A DNA stretch of 44,391 nucleotides, from positions 1 to 44,391 of the forward strand of contig JAPUER010000064.1 in NCBI GenBank assembly GCA_027492485.1. The letters are read 5' to 3'. How positions within the stretch are numbered: the stretch's first letter is position 1; every line of letters starts with the position of its first letter. This DNA comes from Betaproteobacteria bacterium. GTDB taxonomy: Bacteria > Pseudomonadota > Gammaproteobacteria > Burkholderiales > Casimicrobiaceae. This document shows, one piece after another, positions 16,137 through 27,088 of this stretch. A program made the position numbers and the translations under genes. The notes beneath the pieces are model-generated. The model saw only the letters and a program-made list of their open reading frames with translations. It was not told the origin of the DNA and ran no database searches.

Positions 16137-18074
16137 TTATTTGCCGTCGGCGGCGACCACGTCGGTCGCTGCCTCAGTGTTGGTGGTGGTGACCACCGAA
16201 TCCGGCCGCCAGACGGTGCCGATGGAAATTTTCTCCAGCTTTTTCTTGGTGCCGTAGACCAGGTTCACGATGCCGCGCGAGAAGAACACGGCCGAGAACA
16301 TCGAGGTCAGGATGCCGAGGCAGTGCACCACGGCGAAGCCTTTGACCGGCCCGGAGCCGAACATGAAGAGCGCGAGACCGGCGATCAGCGTCGTGATGTT
16401 GGAGTCGAGAATGGTGGCCCAGGCGTGATCGAAACCGGCGGAAATCGCCTCCTGCGGTTTCAGGCCACGGCGCAGTTCCTCACGGATACGTTCGTTGATC
16501 AGCACGTTGGCGTCGATCGCCATACCAAGCGTCAGCGCGATAGCGGCGATGCCCGGCAGCGTCAAGGTCGCCTGCAACATCGACAGGATGGCGATCAGCA
16601 GCAGCAGGTTGACCGACAGCGCCAGCGTCGAGATCAGGCCCATCACCATGTAGTAGACACAGATGAACGCGGCCAGCGCGACGAAGCCCCACATCACCGA
16701 ATTGAAACCGCGCTCGATGTTCTCGGCGCCGAGGCTGGGGCCGACAGTGCGCTCCTCGATGATTTCCATCGGCGCCGCGATCGAGCCGGAGCGGATCAAG
16801 AGCGCGATGTCGCTGGTCTCGCGCGTCGTCATGCGGCCGCTGATCTGGAAGTTGCTGCCCAGTTCGCCCTGGATGACCGGCGCGGTGATGACTTCCGGTT
16901 TGCCTTTTTCGATCAGCACGATCGCCATGCGGTTGCCGATGTTCTGCGACGTGATGTCGCGCAGCACGCGGGCGCCCTGGCCGTCGGTAGTGACGCGCAC
17001 GATCGGCTGGTTGCTCTGGCCGTCGAACGCCGGCTCGGCGCCGTTGATGCGCTCGCCGGTGATGACGTATTGCTTCTTGACCAGAATCTGGCCGCCGTCG
17101 CGGTCGTTCATCAGTTCGGTGCCGAAGGGCACGTTGCCGCCCTGCGCCGCCTGTAACGCCGCGCTGTTCTTGCTCATGTCGGCTTCGACCATGCGCAGCT
17201 CCAGCGTGCCGGTGCGGCCGATCACGTCTTTCAGCCGCGCCGGATCGGAGGCGCCCGGCACCTGGATCACGATGCGGTCGGTGCCCTGGCGCTGGATGAT
17301 CGGTTCGGTCAGGCCGAGCGCGTTGATGCGGTTGCCGAGCACTTTCTGGTTTTGCTCGATGGCGGAATCGGCCAGCTTCTTCTTCGCCTCTTCCTTGAGC
17401 GTGACGACCAGCCGCAGGTCCTGCGCGGCGCCGTCTTCCTTGATCAGCAGATCCTTGTTGCTGTCGTTGATGGCGCGCGATGCCTTCTCGCGTTCGGCCG
17501 GATCGCTGAACTTGACCGCAATCGTCTCGCCGCTTTTGTCGACGCCGCCGTACTGAATCTTCTTCTCGCGCATCAGGCTGCGGATGTCGGCCGCGTTGCG
17601 GTCGGCGGCGCGGTCGAGCGCGCCCTTCATGTCCACCTGCATCAGGAAGTGCACGCCGCCGCGCAGGTCGAGCCCGAGCGCCATCGGTTTGGCGTTCAGC
17701 CCCTGCATCCAGTGCGGGGTGGTGGATTCGCTGGTCAGCGCGATGATGTAGCTGCCGGTGCCGTCGGCGACGCCGTTGTTCAGATCTTTCAGCAGCAGTT
17801 CCTTGGCCTTGACCTGGCTGTCGCTGTCGCCCTTGGCGAAACGCACGTGCACGCCGTTGACCGGATCGAGCTCGGACGAGGTGATGGCCACGCCGGCGCC
17901 CTTGAGCGTTTTTTCGACGCGATCGAGCAGCGGCGCATCGAGACGCACGGCCGTCTTGTTGGTGGAGACCTGAACCGCCGGAACCTGCGGAAAGATGTTG
18001 GGGACGGTGTAGAAGAATCCGATCACGACCGCGACGATCATGATGAGGTATTTCCACAGGGGATAGCGATTCAT
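16137..18074 (-). CDS. secD: Protein translocase subunit SecD
   Basis: A 645-aa SecD. It has an N-terminal membrane helix, the GLDLRGGVHFLMQVD motif (about 125-140), a large periplasmic P1 domain and C-terminal helices with LTLPGIAAIALTLGMAIDANV. The length is typical for betaproteobacteria. It follows yajC with a 123-nt gap and is contiguous with secF. Confidence 0.97.
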   Translation of the reverse strand: MNRYPLWKYLIMIVAVVIGFFYTVPNIFPQVPAVQVSTNKTAVRLDAPLLDRVEKTLKGAGVAITSSELDPVNGVHVRFAKGDSDSQVKAKELLLKDLNNGVADGTGSYIIALTSESTTPHWMQGLNAKPMALGLDLRGGVHFLMQVDMKGALDRAADRNAADIRSLMREKKIQYGGVDKSGETIAVKFSDPAEREKASRAINDSNKDLLIKEDGAAQDLRLVVTLKEEAKKKLADSAIEQNQKVLGNRINALGLTEPIIQRQGTDRIVIQVPGASDPARLKDVIGRTGTLELRMVEADMSKNSAALQAAQGGNVPFGTELMNDRDGGQILVKKQYVITGERINGAEPAFDGQSNQPIVRVTTDGQGARVLRDITSQNIGNRMAIVLIEKGKPEVITAPVIQGELGSNFQISGRMTTRETSDIALLIRSGSIAAPMEIIEERTVGPSLGAENIERGFNSVMWGFVALAAFICVYYMVMGLISTLALSVNLLLLIAILSMLQATLTLPGIAAIALTLGMAIDANVLINERIREELRRGLKPQEAISAGFDHAWATILDSNITTLIAGLALFMFGSGPVKGFAVVHCLGILTSMFSAVFFSRGIVNLVYGTKKKLEKISIGTVWRPDSVVTTTNTEAATDVVAADGK

Positions 18075-18197
18075 GGGCCGATCCTGGGGCTGGGATTGAT
18101 CGTAGCTTGGGGCGCAGCCGCGCCGCGCAAGTCGCGCGCGGCGCCGCCGGTGGCCCGTAGCGGGCGGGGCAACGCCACGCCGAACCGGATGTCCGGT

Positions 18198-18518
18198 CTA
18201 GATTTGTTTGAGCGAGCCCTTGGGCAAAAGTGCCGTGACCGAATTGCGCTGGAAGCTGAGTTCGGTGCTGCCGTTGACCTGCAGGGTGACGTAGTTGTCG
18301 TCGAGCTTGACGACCTTGCCGACCACGCCGCCGGCGGTGACCACTTCGTCGCCCTTTTGCAGCGCTTCCATCATCGCCTTCTGCTCCTTGGCGCGCTTCT
18401 GCTGCGGACGGATCAGCAGAAAGTAGAAGACGACGAAGATGCCGATCATCGGCAACAGGGACAGAAACTCGTTGCCGGCTGCGCCGCCAGCCGCCTGCGC
18501 GTATGCAGTGCCAATCAT
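18198..18518 (-). CDS. yajC: Preprotein translocase accessory protein YajC
   Basis: A 106-aa single-span membrane protein. The helix FLSLLPMIGIFVVFYFLLI is followed by the hallmark RPQQKRAKEQ and GDEVVTAGGVVGKV. It binds the SecDF complex. It stands in the usual position between tgt and secD. The 233-bp gap to tgt holds an inverted repeat (18611-18727), so expression may be partly uncoupled from tgt. Confidence 0.96.
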   Translation of the reverse strand: MIGTAYAQAAGGAAGNEFLSLLPMIGIFVVFYFLLIRPQQKRAKEQKAMMEALQKGDEVVTAGGVVGKVVKLDDNYVTLQVNGSTELSFQRNSVTALLPKGSLKQI

Positions 18519-18610
18519 GGGGGAAACCCTCGATAAATCAAAAAGTTAACCTGTAATTGTAGCGATGGCGGCAGGTGCGGCGGCGCGCTGCCGGCGGGGT
18601 TTGCAGATAG

Positions 18611-18727
18611 CAGCTTTTTGGCGGAAGCGTTGTTGGTTATGGGCTACGCGCGATATTTTTCGGAAGTCGAGTTTTCGTCATTTCGCGCTTTCTGCCCTGT
18701 GCCGATGCGCGTTTCGGCGAAAAGATG
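18611..18727. repeat. 117-bp near-palindromic intergenic repeat, copy 3 of 4
   Basis: The left half-unit (inverted) reads, on the minus strand, CGCGTAGCCCATAACCAAC, closely like the arm of copy 1. The right half starts at the shared TCGA (18667-18670) and ends GGCGAAAAGATG. It lies inside the queA-tgt-yajC-secDF unit, between tgt and yajC. Confidence 0.78.
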
Positions 18728-18751
18728 TATCGGCCACCTGTCCGGCGGCAA

Positions 18752-19990
<1,239 letters not shown>

Positions 19991-21119
19991 AGATTTTTGC
20001 TCCCGTTGCAACAACATCGCATCGCCATAGCTAAAAAAACGATAGCGCTGCGCGATTGCATGCGCGTACAGCGCGCGGATGTGCTCGTAGCCTGCGAACG
20101 CCGAGACCAGCATCAAGAGCGTCGATTTCGGCAGATGGAAATTGGTCAGCAGCAAATCCACCACCCTGAATTCGTAGCCGGGCGTGATGAAGATGTCGGT
20201 CTCGCCCGCGTGCGCGCGCAGTTCGCCGCATTCGCGCAGTGCGCCTTCTAGCGTGCGCACGCTGGTGGTGCCCACCGCCACCACGCGGCCGCCGCGCGCC
20301 CGGCAGGCGGCGATCGCGTCCACCGTCTGCTGCGACAGCACGTAGCGCTCGCGGTGCATGCGGTGCTCGGCGATGGTCTCGGTCTTGACCGGCAAAAAGG
20401 TGCCGGCGCCGACGTGCAGCGTGACCTGCGTCATCGCGATGCCGCGCTCGCGGCAGGCATCGAGCGTCGCCTGGTCGAAATGCAGCCCTGCCGTCGGCGC
20501 CGCGACCGCGCCGTCGTGCCTGGCGTAAACGGTCTGATAGCGCTCGCTGTCGCCGGCACCCGCCGCGCGCTGCATGTAGGGCGGCAGCGGCAGCTCGCCG
20601 GCGTCGCGCATCAGCGCTTCGAAATCGGCCGCCGCATCGAGCAGTTGCACGAGGAAAAAACGGTCGTCGCGGCCAGTCACTTCGGCGTCGATGCGCCCCG
20701 CAATCGTCAGCCGCGTACCGGGCTTGGGCGCATGGCTGGCGCGCAGCTGCGCCAGCGCGAGCGTGGGCGACAGCAGCCGTTCGATCAGGATTTCCACCGC
20801 GCCGCCGCTCGCCTTGACCGCGCGCAGCCGGGCATTGAGCACGCGGGTGTCGTTGAACACCAGCAGGTCGCCCGCGCGCAGCAGCGACGGCAAATCGCTA
20901 AACACGCGGTCGACCGGCGACGCCGCGCGGCCATCGAGCAGGCGGCTGGCCGCGCGCTCGGCAAGCGGAAACTGGGCAATCAGTTCCGGCGGCAGCGCGT
21001 AGTCGAAATCGGACAGGGAAAACGTTCGTGGCGGGGTCGGCAGGGGCACTTGACAGGCGCTCCGTCGGCGTTGAAGCGCCCATTTTATGGCGTCAACGCC
21101 GGCCGGCGCCGGCGGCGGG

Positions 21120-22055
21120 CTACTTCTTCGCCGGATCGGCGGCGGGCCGCGCTTCGCGCACCGGGCCGATCTGCACGGTGCCGGTGTCCGCCTTGTCGCT
21201 GACCGCGCGCAGCGCCGAGGTCTCGACGAAGCGCTGCATGTGCGAGGCCAGTTGCTCGGGCGTGAACTGCGCGGCGACGTCGAGCGCGGTCGACTCCTTG
21301 TCGACGATCTTGCGGAAGTCGTAGCGCGATTCGCTGCGGATCACCTTGAGCGTTTTCGCATCCAGCGTCGTCACCTGCACGTAGAAGAACGGCGCGATGA
21401 ATTTCTTCGAGCGCACCTGCTCGCGCGCCGTGTCCTCGACCGCGTCGTCGACCAGCTCACCCGAGGTATCCCAGTCGTTGCCCAGCGGCTGCACGTAAAG
21501 CCCGATGCCGGTGAGTTTGCCGCCCATGCCCTGGCGCCCGCTCATCAGCCACTTCGGCACCACCACGATGATCTGGTCCCAATCCTTGCGCGCGGGGTTG
21601 CCTTCGAGCACGGCGAGCACGTGCTTCATGGTCAGCGCTTCGCGGTCCTGCGGCAGGGCGGCCTGGATGTCGGGCACGCCGCGCACCGCCAGCAGCACCC
21701 GCTCCGAGTTCGGATAGTCGGTCTCCACCGCGCGGTCGAGCCCGCGCAACACGGCGTAATTCAGCGAATGATCGGGCACCTTGAGCGTCTGCCGGCTGTG
21801 GTTGTCGATGAAGTTGGAGCCGACCGATTCCTTCTGCCGCACGTACTGGAACTGGTCGCCGACGGCGGCAACCAGCGCAAACACTTTCGGCGCCGCGGCC
21901 GGCGTTGTTGCCGCCGCGCTTGCGGCCGTCGCGACCGGCGCTGGTGCCGCGCCTGCGTTCTGGGCGCCGGCCGCGGGGACGAGGACGCCGGCGGCAAACA
22001 CGGCGACCGCCGCGAGCAGGCAACCGGCGACGGGGACAACACGAGTGGCAGGCAT
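21120..22055 (-). CDS. Exported protein of unknown function
   Basis: A 311-aa protein starting [23 protein letters not shown], a clear Sec signal peptide (cleavage near AGAQN), followed by an Ala/Pro-rich linker. The mature part (about 50-290) has a repeated alternating-strand pattern, with motifs [18 protein letters not shown] and [15 protein letters not shown] do not recognise the family. The start is chosen for the signal peptide; the frame stays open 37 codons upstream. It sits 70 bp downstream of queA on the same strand but is not obviously part of that pathway. Confidence 0.72.
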   Translation of the reverse strand: MPATRVVPVAGCLLAAVAVFAAGVLVPAAGAQNAGAAPAPVATAASAAATTPAAAPKVFALVAAVGDQFQYVRQKESVGSNFIDNHSRQTLKVPDHSLNYAVLRGLDRAVETDYPNSERVLLAVRGVPDIQAALPQDREALTMKHVLAVLEGNPARKDWDQIIVVVPKWLMSGRQGMGGKLTGIGLYVQPLGNDWDTSGELVDDAVEDTAREQVRSKKFIAPFFYVQVTTLDAKTLKVIRSESRYDFRKIVDKESTALDVAAQFTPEQLASHMQRFVETSALRAVSDKADTGTVQIGPVREARPAADPAKK

Positions 22056-22228
22056 GACGCAATCTCCAGACAGAGCGCTCGAACTGAACGCACCGGCAGT
22101 GTCGCGATTGCGCGCCACCGGCGCAGCCGGCGTGCGACGAATTGCGAAATTGCCGGCGCGAGTCACCGCCGACGGCTGCCGGCGCCAGACAGCGGCACCG
22201 GCCGACGCACAGACACTGGCGACGATAT

Positions 22229-22342
22229 GGCTTTTGGCACCAAGCCTTATTTTACACGGGCTGATGGAGCGTTTTCTTGATTGTCGACTTTTCGCATTTT
22301 CGGCGCTGTGCCCTTGTGAAATGGTGCTTAGCGCAAAAAGGC
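22229..22342. repeat. ~114-bp near-palindromic intergenic repeat, copy 4 of 4
   Basis: The halves meet at GTCGAC (22293-22298). The left arm, read on the minus strand, contains ACGCTCCATCAGCCCGTG; the right arm ends GCGCAAAAAGGCG. It is placed in the divergent gap between the unknown exported protein and the crotonase gene. Confidence 0.72.
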
Positions 22343-22396
22343 GTTCGCCGCCGCGATCGGCAATGCCGTCACAACGCGCTTGCCGGCCGTCTGCAA

Positions 22397-22419
22397 TTTA
22401 GTTACATTTAATAACCAAA
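22397..22419 (+). promoter_or_regulatory. Candidate MarR operator of the CoA-ester gene cluster
   Basis: An 8-bp inverted repeat, TTTAGTTA and TAACCAAA (7 of 8 pairs), with a 7-base spacer lies 19 bp before the crotonase start codon. The size and AT-rich symmetry suit a MarR-family dimer, and a MarR gene lies in the cluster at 25308. Binding is inferred. Confidence 0.5.
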
Positions 22420-22437
22420 TTAAGGAGGAGGCCTGCC

Positions 22438-23214
22438 ATGAGCAGCCCGGCAACCGAGGTCGCGGTCGAAATTCGCGGCGCCATCGCCATCGTGCGGCTG
22501 ATGCGTCCGGCCAAGCGCAACGCGCTCAGCGACGCCCTGATGGCGGAGATCGACGCCGCGTTCGCCGCGTTGCCGAAAGCGGTCGGCGCCGCGGTGCTGA
22601 CCGGCAGCGGCGAGCACTTCAGCGCCGGCCTCGATCTCTCGGAAATCCGCGAGCGCGACGCCGTCGACGGCCTGCATCACTCGCGAAGCTGGCACCGCAT
22701 CCTCGGCAATCTCGAATTCGGACGCATCCCGATCGTCGCCGCGCTGCACGGCGCGGTGGTCGGCGGCGGGCTGGAACTGGCGTCGAGTTGCCACATCCGC
22801 GTCGCCGACGATACCGCGTTCTTCGCGCTGCCGGAAGGTTCGCGCGGCATCTTCGTCGGCGGCGGCGGCTCGGTGCGCATCCCCAAACTGATCGGCGTGC
22901 ACCGCATGCTCGACATGATGCTGACCGGCCGCGTCTACAAGGCCGCCGAGGCGGTGCCGCTGGGCTTTGCGCAGTACCACGTGGCCGCCGGCCAAGCGCT
23001 CGACAAGGCCATCGCGCTGGCCGAGCGCATCGCCGGCAATGCGCCGATGACCAATTATTCGCTGCTGCATGCGCTGCCGCGCATCGCCGAGCAGCCGGCC
23101 GATCACGGCTATCTGACCGAAGGCCTGATCTCCGCCATCGCGCAGAGCGCGCCGGAAGCGAAAGCGCGCGTCCGCGAGTTTCTCGAAGGCCGCGGGCCGA
23201 AGGTCAAGGCATAG
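22438..23214 (+). CDS. Crotonase-family enoyl-CoA hydratase
   Basis: A 258-aa crotonase. The oxyanion-hole segment HFSAGLDL and both catalytic glutamates of hydratases are present: GGGLELASSC and LPEGSRGIFVGGGGS. It would hydrate an enoyl- or hydroxycinnamoyl-CoA, with the CoA ester supplied by the ligase encoded next. An AAGGAGGAGG ribosome site and a candidate MarR operator precede it. Lyase activity as in feruloyl-CoA hydratase/lyase is possible but the FerB-type signature is not apparent. Confidence 0.88.
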   Translation: MSSPATEVAVEIRGAIAIVRLMRPAKRNALSDALMAEIDAAFAALPKAVGAAVLTGSGEHFSAGLDLSEIRERDAVDGLHHSRSWHRILGNLEFGRIPIVAALHGAVVGGGLELASSCHIRVADDTAFFALPEGSRGIFVGGGGSVRIPKLIGVHRMLDMMLTGRVYKAAEAVPLGFAQYHVAAGQALDKAIALAERIAGNAPMTNYSLLHALPRIAEQPADHGYLTEGLISAIAQSAPEAKARVREFLEGRGPKVKA

Positions 23215-23248
23215 TAACCGCGCTGAACGATCGGCAACGCAGACATCA

Positions 23249-23370
23249 CTCCCCTCTCCCTTGAGGGGAGAGGGGCCAGGGGAGAGGGTGACAGCGAGGG
23301 GAAGTGCGAAAACGCTCTTCCAGCCACCGCCCCCTCTCCCCAACCCCTCCCCCACGCGGGGGGAGGGGCG
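23249..23370. repeat. CCCTCTCCC/GGGAGAGGG inverted repeat
   Basis: A pair of nested palindromes rich in CCCTCTCC and GGGGAGAGG, the left one at 23251-23288 and the right at 23327-23368. It is of a type common between genes of GC-rich proteobacteria. It fills most of the 181-bp gap between crotonase and ligase and may attenuate or stabilise the transcript. Confidence 0.8.
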
Positions 23371-23395
23371 ACAAGATACGCAGCAAGGAGGATTG

Positions 23396-25279
23396 ATGAG
23401 CACCCAAGCAACCGGCCCCCGCTATCGCCCGCTCTCGTTCGGCGTTACCCGCGTCGTGGTGCGCGAGGGCGATGGCCACACCTACGCCAGCGCCGACCAG
23501 ACGCTTGCGGAGCATGTGCCGCGTATCACCGACCGGCTGACGCACTGGGCCACGGTGGCGCCGGAGCGCCCCTTCCTCGCGCGCCGCATGCAACACGCCG
23601 ACGGCAGCCGCGGCGACTGGCGCGTGGTGACCTATGGCGAAGCGCTCGCCGCCGCCCGCAGCATCGGCCAGGCGTTGCTCGACGCCGGCGCCAGCGTCGA
23701 ACGACCGCTGGCGATCCTGTCCGAAAACAGCATCGAGCATGCGCTGCTCGGACTCGGCGCGATGTACGTCGGCGTGCCGTACTGCCCGGTGTCGACGCCG
23801 TACTCGCTGGTCAGCCAGGACTTTGAAAAACTGCGCCATGTGCTCGGCACCATCACGCCGGGCGTGGTCTACGCCGCCGATCTCGCGCGCTACGGACGCG
23901 CCATCAACGCCACCGTCGCCGCCGACGTGCCGGTAGTTTGCGACGACCCCACCGCCGGCAGCCGCCAGGCCGGCACCGTGGTGGCGCTGGCCGACTGGCT
24001 CGCCACCCAGCCCACCGCCGCCGTCGATGCCGCGCACGCGGCCACCGGGCCGGACAGCATTGCCAAGTTCCTGTTCACCAGCGGTTCCACCAAGCTGCCG
24101 AAGGCGGTGATCAACACCCAGCGCATGCTCTGCGCCAACCAGCAGCAGATGCGGCAGTCGATGCCGGTGCTGACCGATGCCGACAGTCCGCCGGTGCTGG
24201 TCGACTGGCTGCCGTGGAATCACACCTTCGGCGGCAACCACAACTTCGGCATGGTGCTCTACAACGGCGGCACGCTCTACATCGACGATGGTAAGCCGAC
24301 CGCGGCGCTGATGCACGAGACGCTGCGCAATCTGCGCGAAGTGGCGCCCACGCTTTACTTCAACGTGCCCAACGGCTTCGAGCTGATCGCGCAGGCGATG
24401 CAAAGCGACGATCAACTGCGGCGCACGTTGCTCTCCCGCGTCCGTATGTTCTTCTACGCCGGCGCCGCGCTGGCGCAGCCGATCTGGGACAGTCTCTACG
24501 CCAGCGCGGAGCGCGAGGTGGGCGAGCGCATCGTGATGACCACCAGCCTCGGGATGACCGAGTCGGCGCCGTTCGCCATCTTCGTCACCAGCCCGCATAT
24601 TCGCGCCGGTGAGCTGGGGTTGCCGACGCCGGGTATGGAAATCAAGATGAGCCCCAACAGCGGCAAGCTGGAGCTGCGCTACAAGGGACCGAACATCACG
24701 CCCGGCTACTGGCGCAACCCGGACGCCACGCGCGAGGCGTTCGACGACGAAGGCTTCTTCTGCTCGGGCGACGCCGTGCAGTGGAGCGATGCGGACGATC
24801 TGCACCGCGGCATCCGTTTCGACGGCCGCATCGCCGAGGATTTCAAGCTCGCCACCGGCACCTTCGTCAGTGTCGGCCCACTGCGCGGCAGGATCATCGC
24901 CGCCGGTGCGCCCTACGTGCAGGACGCCGTGATCACCGGTCACGGCGAACACGAGGTCGGCGCCATGCTGATCCCCGTGGCGCCCGCGGTGCGCCAGCTT
25001 GCCGGCCTGCCCGACACCGCGCCGATGGCGGCGGTGCTGGCGTCGAAGCCAGTGCTCGATCACTTCCAGGCCGTCATCAACCGGCTGGCGGCCAGCGCCA
25101 CCGGCAGCGCCAACCGCGTGGCGCGGCTGTGCCTGCTGGCCGAGCCGCCGTCGCTCGACAAGGGCGAAGTCACCGACAAGGGCTCGATCAACCAGCGGGC
25201 GGTGCTGACCCAGCGCGCCGCGACGGTGGCGGCGTTGCACGACGACAGCCTGCCGCACACTCTTAAACCGGCCGCGTGA
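23396..25279 (+). CDS. Feruloyl-CoA synthase-like acyl-CoA ligase
   Basis: A 627-aa ANL-superfamily adenylating enzyme, of the length and type usually called feruloyl-CoA synthase. The ATP-binding loop is FLFTSGSTKLPKAV (about 224-237), followed by the A5-like MTTSLGMTESAP block (about 381-392) and the hinge FDGRIAEDFKLATGTFVSVG (about 478-497). The substrate is probably a hydroxycinnamate. A strong AAGGAGG site fixes the start; the open frame upstream runs through a dispersed repeat. It continues into the MarR gene with a 28-nt gap. Confidence 0.85.
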   Translation: MSTQATGPRYRPLSFGVTRVVVREGDGHTYASADQTLAEHVPRITDRLTHWATVAPERPFLARRMQHADGSRGDWRVVTYGEALAAARSIGQALLDAGASVERPLAILSENSIEHALLGLGAMYVGVPYCPVSTPYSLVSQDFEKLRHVLGTITPGVVYAADLARYGRAINATVAADVPVVCDDPTAGSRQAGTVVALADWLATQPTAAVDAAHAATGPDSIAKFLFTSGSTKLPKAVINTQRMLCANQQQMRQSMPVLTDADSPPVLVDWLPWNHTFGGNHNFGMVLYNGGTLYIDDGKPTAALMHETLRNLREVAPTLYFNVPNGFELIAQAMQSDDQLRRTLLSRVRMFFYAGAALAQPIWDSLYASAEREVGERIVMTTSLGMTESAPFAIFVTSPHIRAGELGLPTPGMEIKMSPNSGKLELRYKGPNITPGYWRNPDATREAFDDEGFFCSGDAVQWSDADDLHRGIRFDGRIAEDFKLATGTFVSVGPLRGRIIAAGAPYVQDAVITGHGEHEVGAMLIPVAPAVRQLAGLPDTAPMAAVLASKPVLDHFQAVINRLAASATGSANRVARLCLLAEPPSLDKGEVTDKGSINQRAVLTQRAATVAALHDDSLPHTLKPAA

Positions 25280-25307
25280 TGCGCCAACATCGCAGCGCCC
25301 AGACCGC

Positions 25308-25829
25308 ATGAGCCGCCGCATTCGCTCCTTCAATCGCGCCACCGGCGACAGCCCCGGCGCCGACGTGGCCATCGACACCTCGTTTCTGGAGTCCCTGCTC
25401 GGCTACAACGCCCGCCGCGCGGCGCTGACCATCATCGAGGCCTTTCTGGAGCGGATGTCCGTCTTCGGCCTGCGTCCGGTGGATTTTTCGGTGCTGTCGC
25501 TGATCACGCACAACCCCGGCATCACCTCGCGGCAATTGTGCGCCGCGCTGGGCATCCTGCCGCCGAATCTGGTGAAGCTGATCGCGGAGCTCGACCGCCG
25601 CGGTCTGCTGGTGCGCAAACCGCACCCGGAGGACGGCCGCGCCATCGGCCTGCATCTGAGCGCCGACGGCCGCAAGCTGATGCGCGAAGCCGAAGTCGCC
25701 GCGCGCGACCTCGAAGACCGCGTGTCGGCGCCGCTCACGATGAACGAGCGCGCGCTGCTGATGAGCCTGCTGCGCAAAATTTACAAGCCGGACCGCACGC
25801 CGTCCGCGACCGAGGAAAAGCAGCCATGA
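25308..25829 (+). CDS. MarR-family transcriptional regulator
   Basis: A 173-aa MarR protein with a winged helix from about 60 to 125. The recognition region is TSRQLCAALGILPPNLVKLIAELDRRGLLVRKPHPEDGRA with the wing arginine-rich DGR motif. Proteins of this type often sense hydroxycinnamoyl-CoA esters, which fits its placement after the CoA ligase. The gene ends as ATGA overlap with the next one. The likely site is the inverted repeat at 22397. Confidence 0.92.
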   Translation: MSRRIRSFNRATGDSPGADVAIDTSFLESLLGYNARRAALTIIEAFLERMSVFGLRPVDFSVLSLITHNPGITSRQLCAALGILPPNLVKLIAELDRRGLLVRKPHPEDGRAIGLHLSADGRKLMREAEVAARDLEDRVSAPLTMNERALLMSLLRKIYKPDRTPSATEEKQP

Positions 25830-26692
25830 AACACCAGAACCTGATCGCCATCGACATCCACACCCACGCCGAAGTGAGCTGCTGGAACCCGTTCGACGCC
25901 TACGGCGAGGAATACGACCGCGCGGCGGACAAATACTTCCGCTCCAGCCGCCGCCCGACCATTGCCGAGACGGTGGCCTACTATCGCGAGCGCAAGATCG
26001 GCCTCGTCATGTTCACCGTGGATGCCGAGACCAACCTGGGCCGCAAGCGCATCCCGAACGAGGAGATCGCGGCCGCTGCCAAGGAAAACAGCGACATGAT
26101 GATCGCCTTCGCCAGCATCGACCCGCACAAGGGCAAGATGGGCGCCCGCGAAGCCGAGCGGCTGATCAAGGAAGAAAACATCAAGGGCTTCAAGCTGCAC
26201 CCGACGGTGCAGGGCTTTCATCCGAACGACCGCATGTGCTGGCCGCTGTACGAAGTGATCGACGCGCACAAGATGCCGGTGATCTTTCACACCGGGCACA
26301 GCGGCATTGGCTCCGGCATGTATTGCGGCGGCAAGCTGCGGCTCGAATATTCGAACCCGATGCATCTCGACGACGTCGCGGTGAACTTCGGCGACATGCA
26401 GATCGTCATGGCGCACCCGAGCTTTCCGTGGCAGGACGAGGCGCTCTCGGTGGCAACGCACAAGCCGAACGTGTGGATCGATCTCTCGGGCTGGAGTCCA
26501 AAGTATTTTCCGAAGCAGCTGGTGCAATACGCCAACACGCTGCTCAAGGACCGCGTGCTGTTCGGCTCCGACTATCCGCTGATCACGCCCGAGCGCTGGA
26601 TGAAGGATTTCGAAGAGGCGGGATTCCGGCCCGAGGTGATGCCGGGGATTCTCAAGGGCAATGCAGTGCGGCTGCTGGGGCTCGATGCCTGA
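25826..26692 (+). CDS. Amidohydrolase-family metal enzyme
   Basis: A 288-aa TIM-barrel amidohydrolase of the ACMSD/resorcylate-decarboxylase type. Metal or catalytic residues are visible: HxH at H12/H14 (IDIHTHAE), GFKLHP, VIFHTGH, VMAHPSFPW and terminal FGSDYP aspartate. Relatives decarboxylate or hydrolyse aromatic ring products. It overlaps the marR stop by 4 nt, so it is translated with the CoA-ester genes and probably belongs to the same catabolic route, but its reaction is unknown. Confidence 0.88.
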   Translation: MKHQNLIAIDIHTHAEVSCWNPFDAYGEEYDRAADKYFRSSRRPTIAETVAYYRERKIGLVMFTVDAETNLGRKRIPNEEIAAAAKENSDMMIAFASIDPHKGKMGAREAERLIKEENIKGFKLHPTVQGFHPNDRMCWPLYEVIDAHKMPVIFHTGHSGIGSGMYCGGKLRLEYSNPMHLDDVAVNFGDMQIVMAHPSFPWQDEALSVATHKPNVWIDLSGWSPKYFPKQLVQYANTLLKDRVLFGSDYPLITPERWMKDFEEAGFRPEVMPGILKGNAVRLLGLDA

Positions 26693-26707
26693 TGCCGAGC
26701 GTTGGCC

Positions 26708-27088
26708 CTAAAACACCAGCGTTTGCCACGCCGCATCCATTGCCCGCGACATGAACTGCACCGCGCCGCCGTAGCGGCTGCATTCGGCAATCAGGTTCTG
26801 CGGGTCGACCTCGTGCGCGGCGAGTGCGTCGCGGCAGGCATAGAGCACCGCGCCGTGCTCGACGGCTTCGCGGATGCTGTCGAGGATGGTCTTCGGATGC
26901 GCCGATGCGTGCAGCGCGGCGGCGACGCCCGGCTGCAGCAACTTCACGCTGCCGGCGGTGAAATAGATTTCAACCCTGGCCTCCATCGCGGCGGCAGCGG
27001 CGGCGCAAAAGAACGGCGTGGCCAGCAGGTGCGGCGTACCCGGATCGGCCCGCCACAACAGGATGGCGACGTTGCGCGATTCAGCCAT
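26708..27088 (-). CDS. DsrE-family protein
   Basis: A 126-aa protein of the DsrE/DsrF-like family (YchN fold). Alternating strands and helices are seen, such as VAILLWRADP, LATPFFCAAAAAA and RVEIYFTAGSVKLL. Cysteines lie near residues 25, 75 and 94 (FFCAAA, LYACRD, AECSRY). DsrE proteins bind or transfer sulfur as persulfide in several sulfur-handling systems. Its start overlaps the end of the GcvH-like gene by 8 nt, and it closes the 13-kb formate dehydrogenase/selenocysteine unit. Sulfur or selenium carriage is inferred. Confidence 0.8.
   Translation of the reverse strand: MAESRNVAILLWRADPGTPHLLATPFFCAAAAAAMEARVEIYFTAGSVKLLQPGVAAALHASAHPKTILDSIREAVEHGAVLYACRDALAAHEVDPQNLIAECSRYGGAVQFMSRAMDAAWQTLVF

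Noticed and set aside
23246-25378. 710-aa minus-strand open frame
   Set aside because: It is antisense to the CoA ligase and arises from high GC codon usage; no domain seen.
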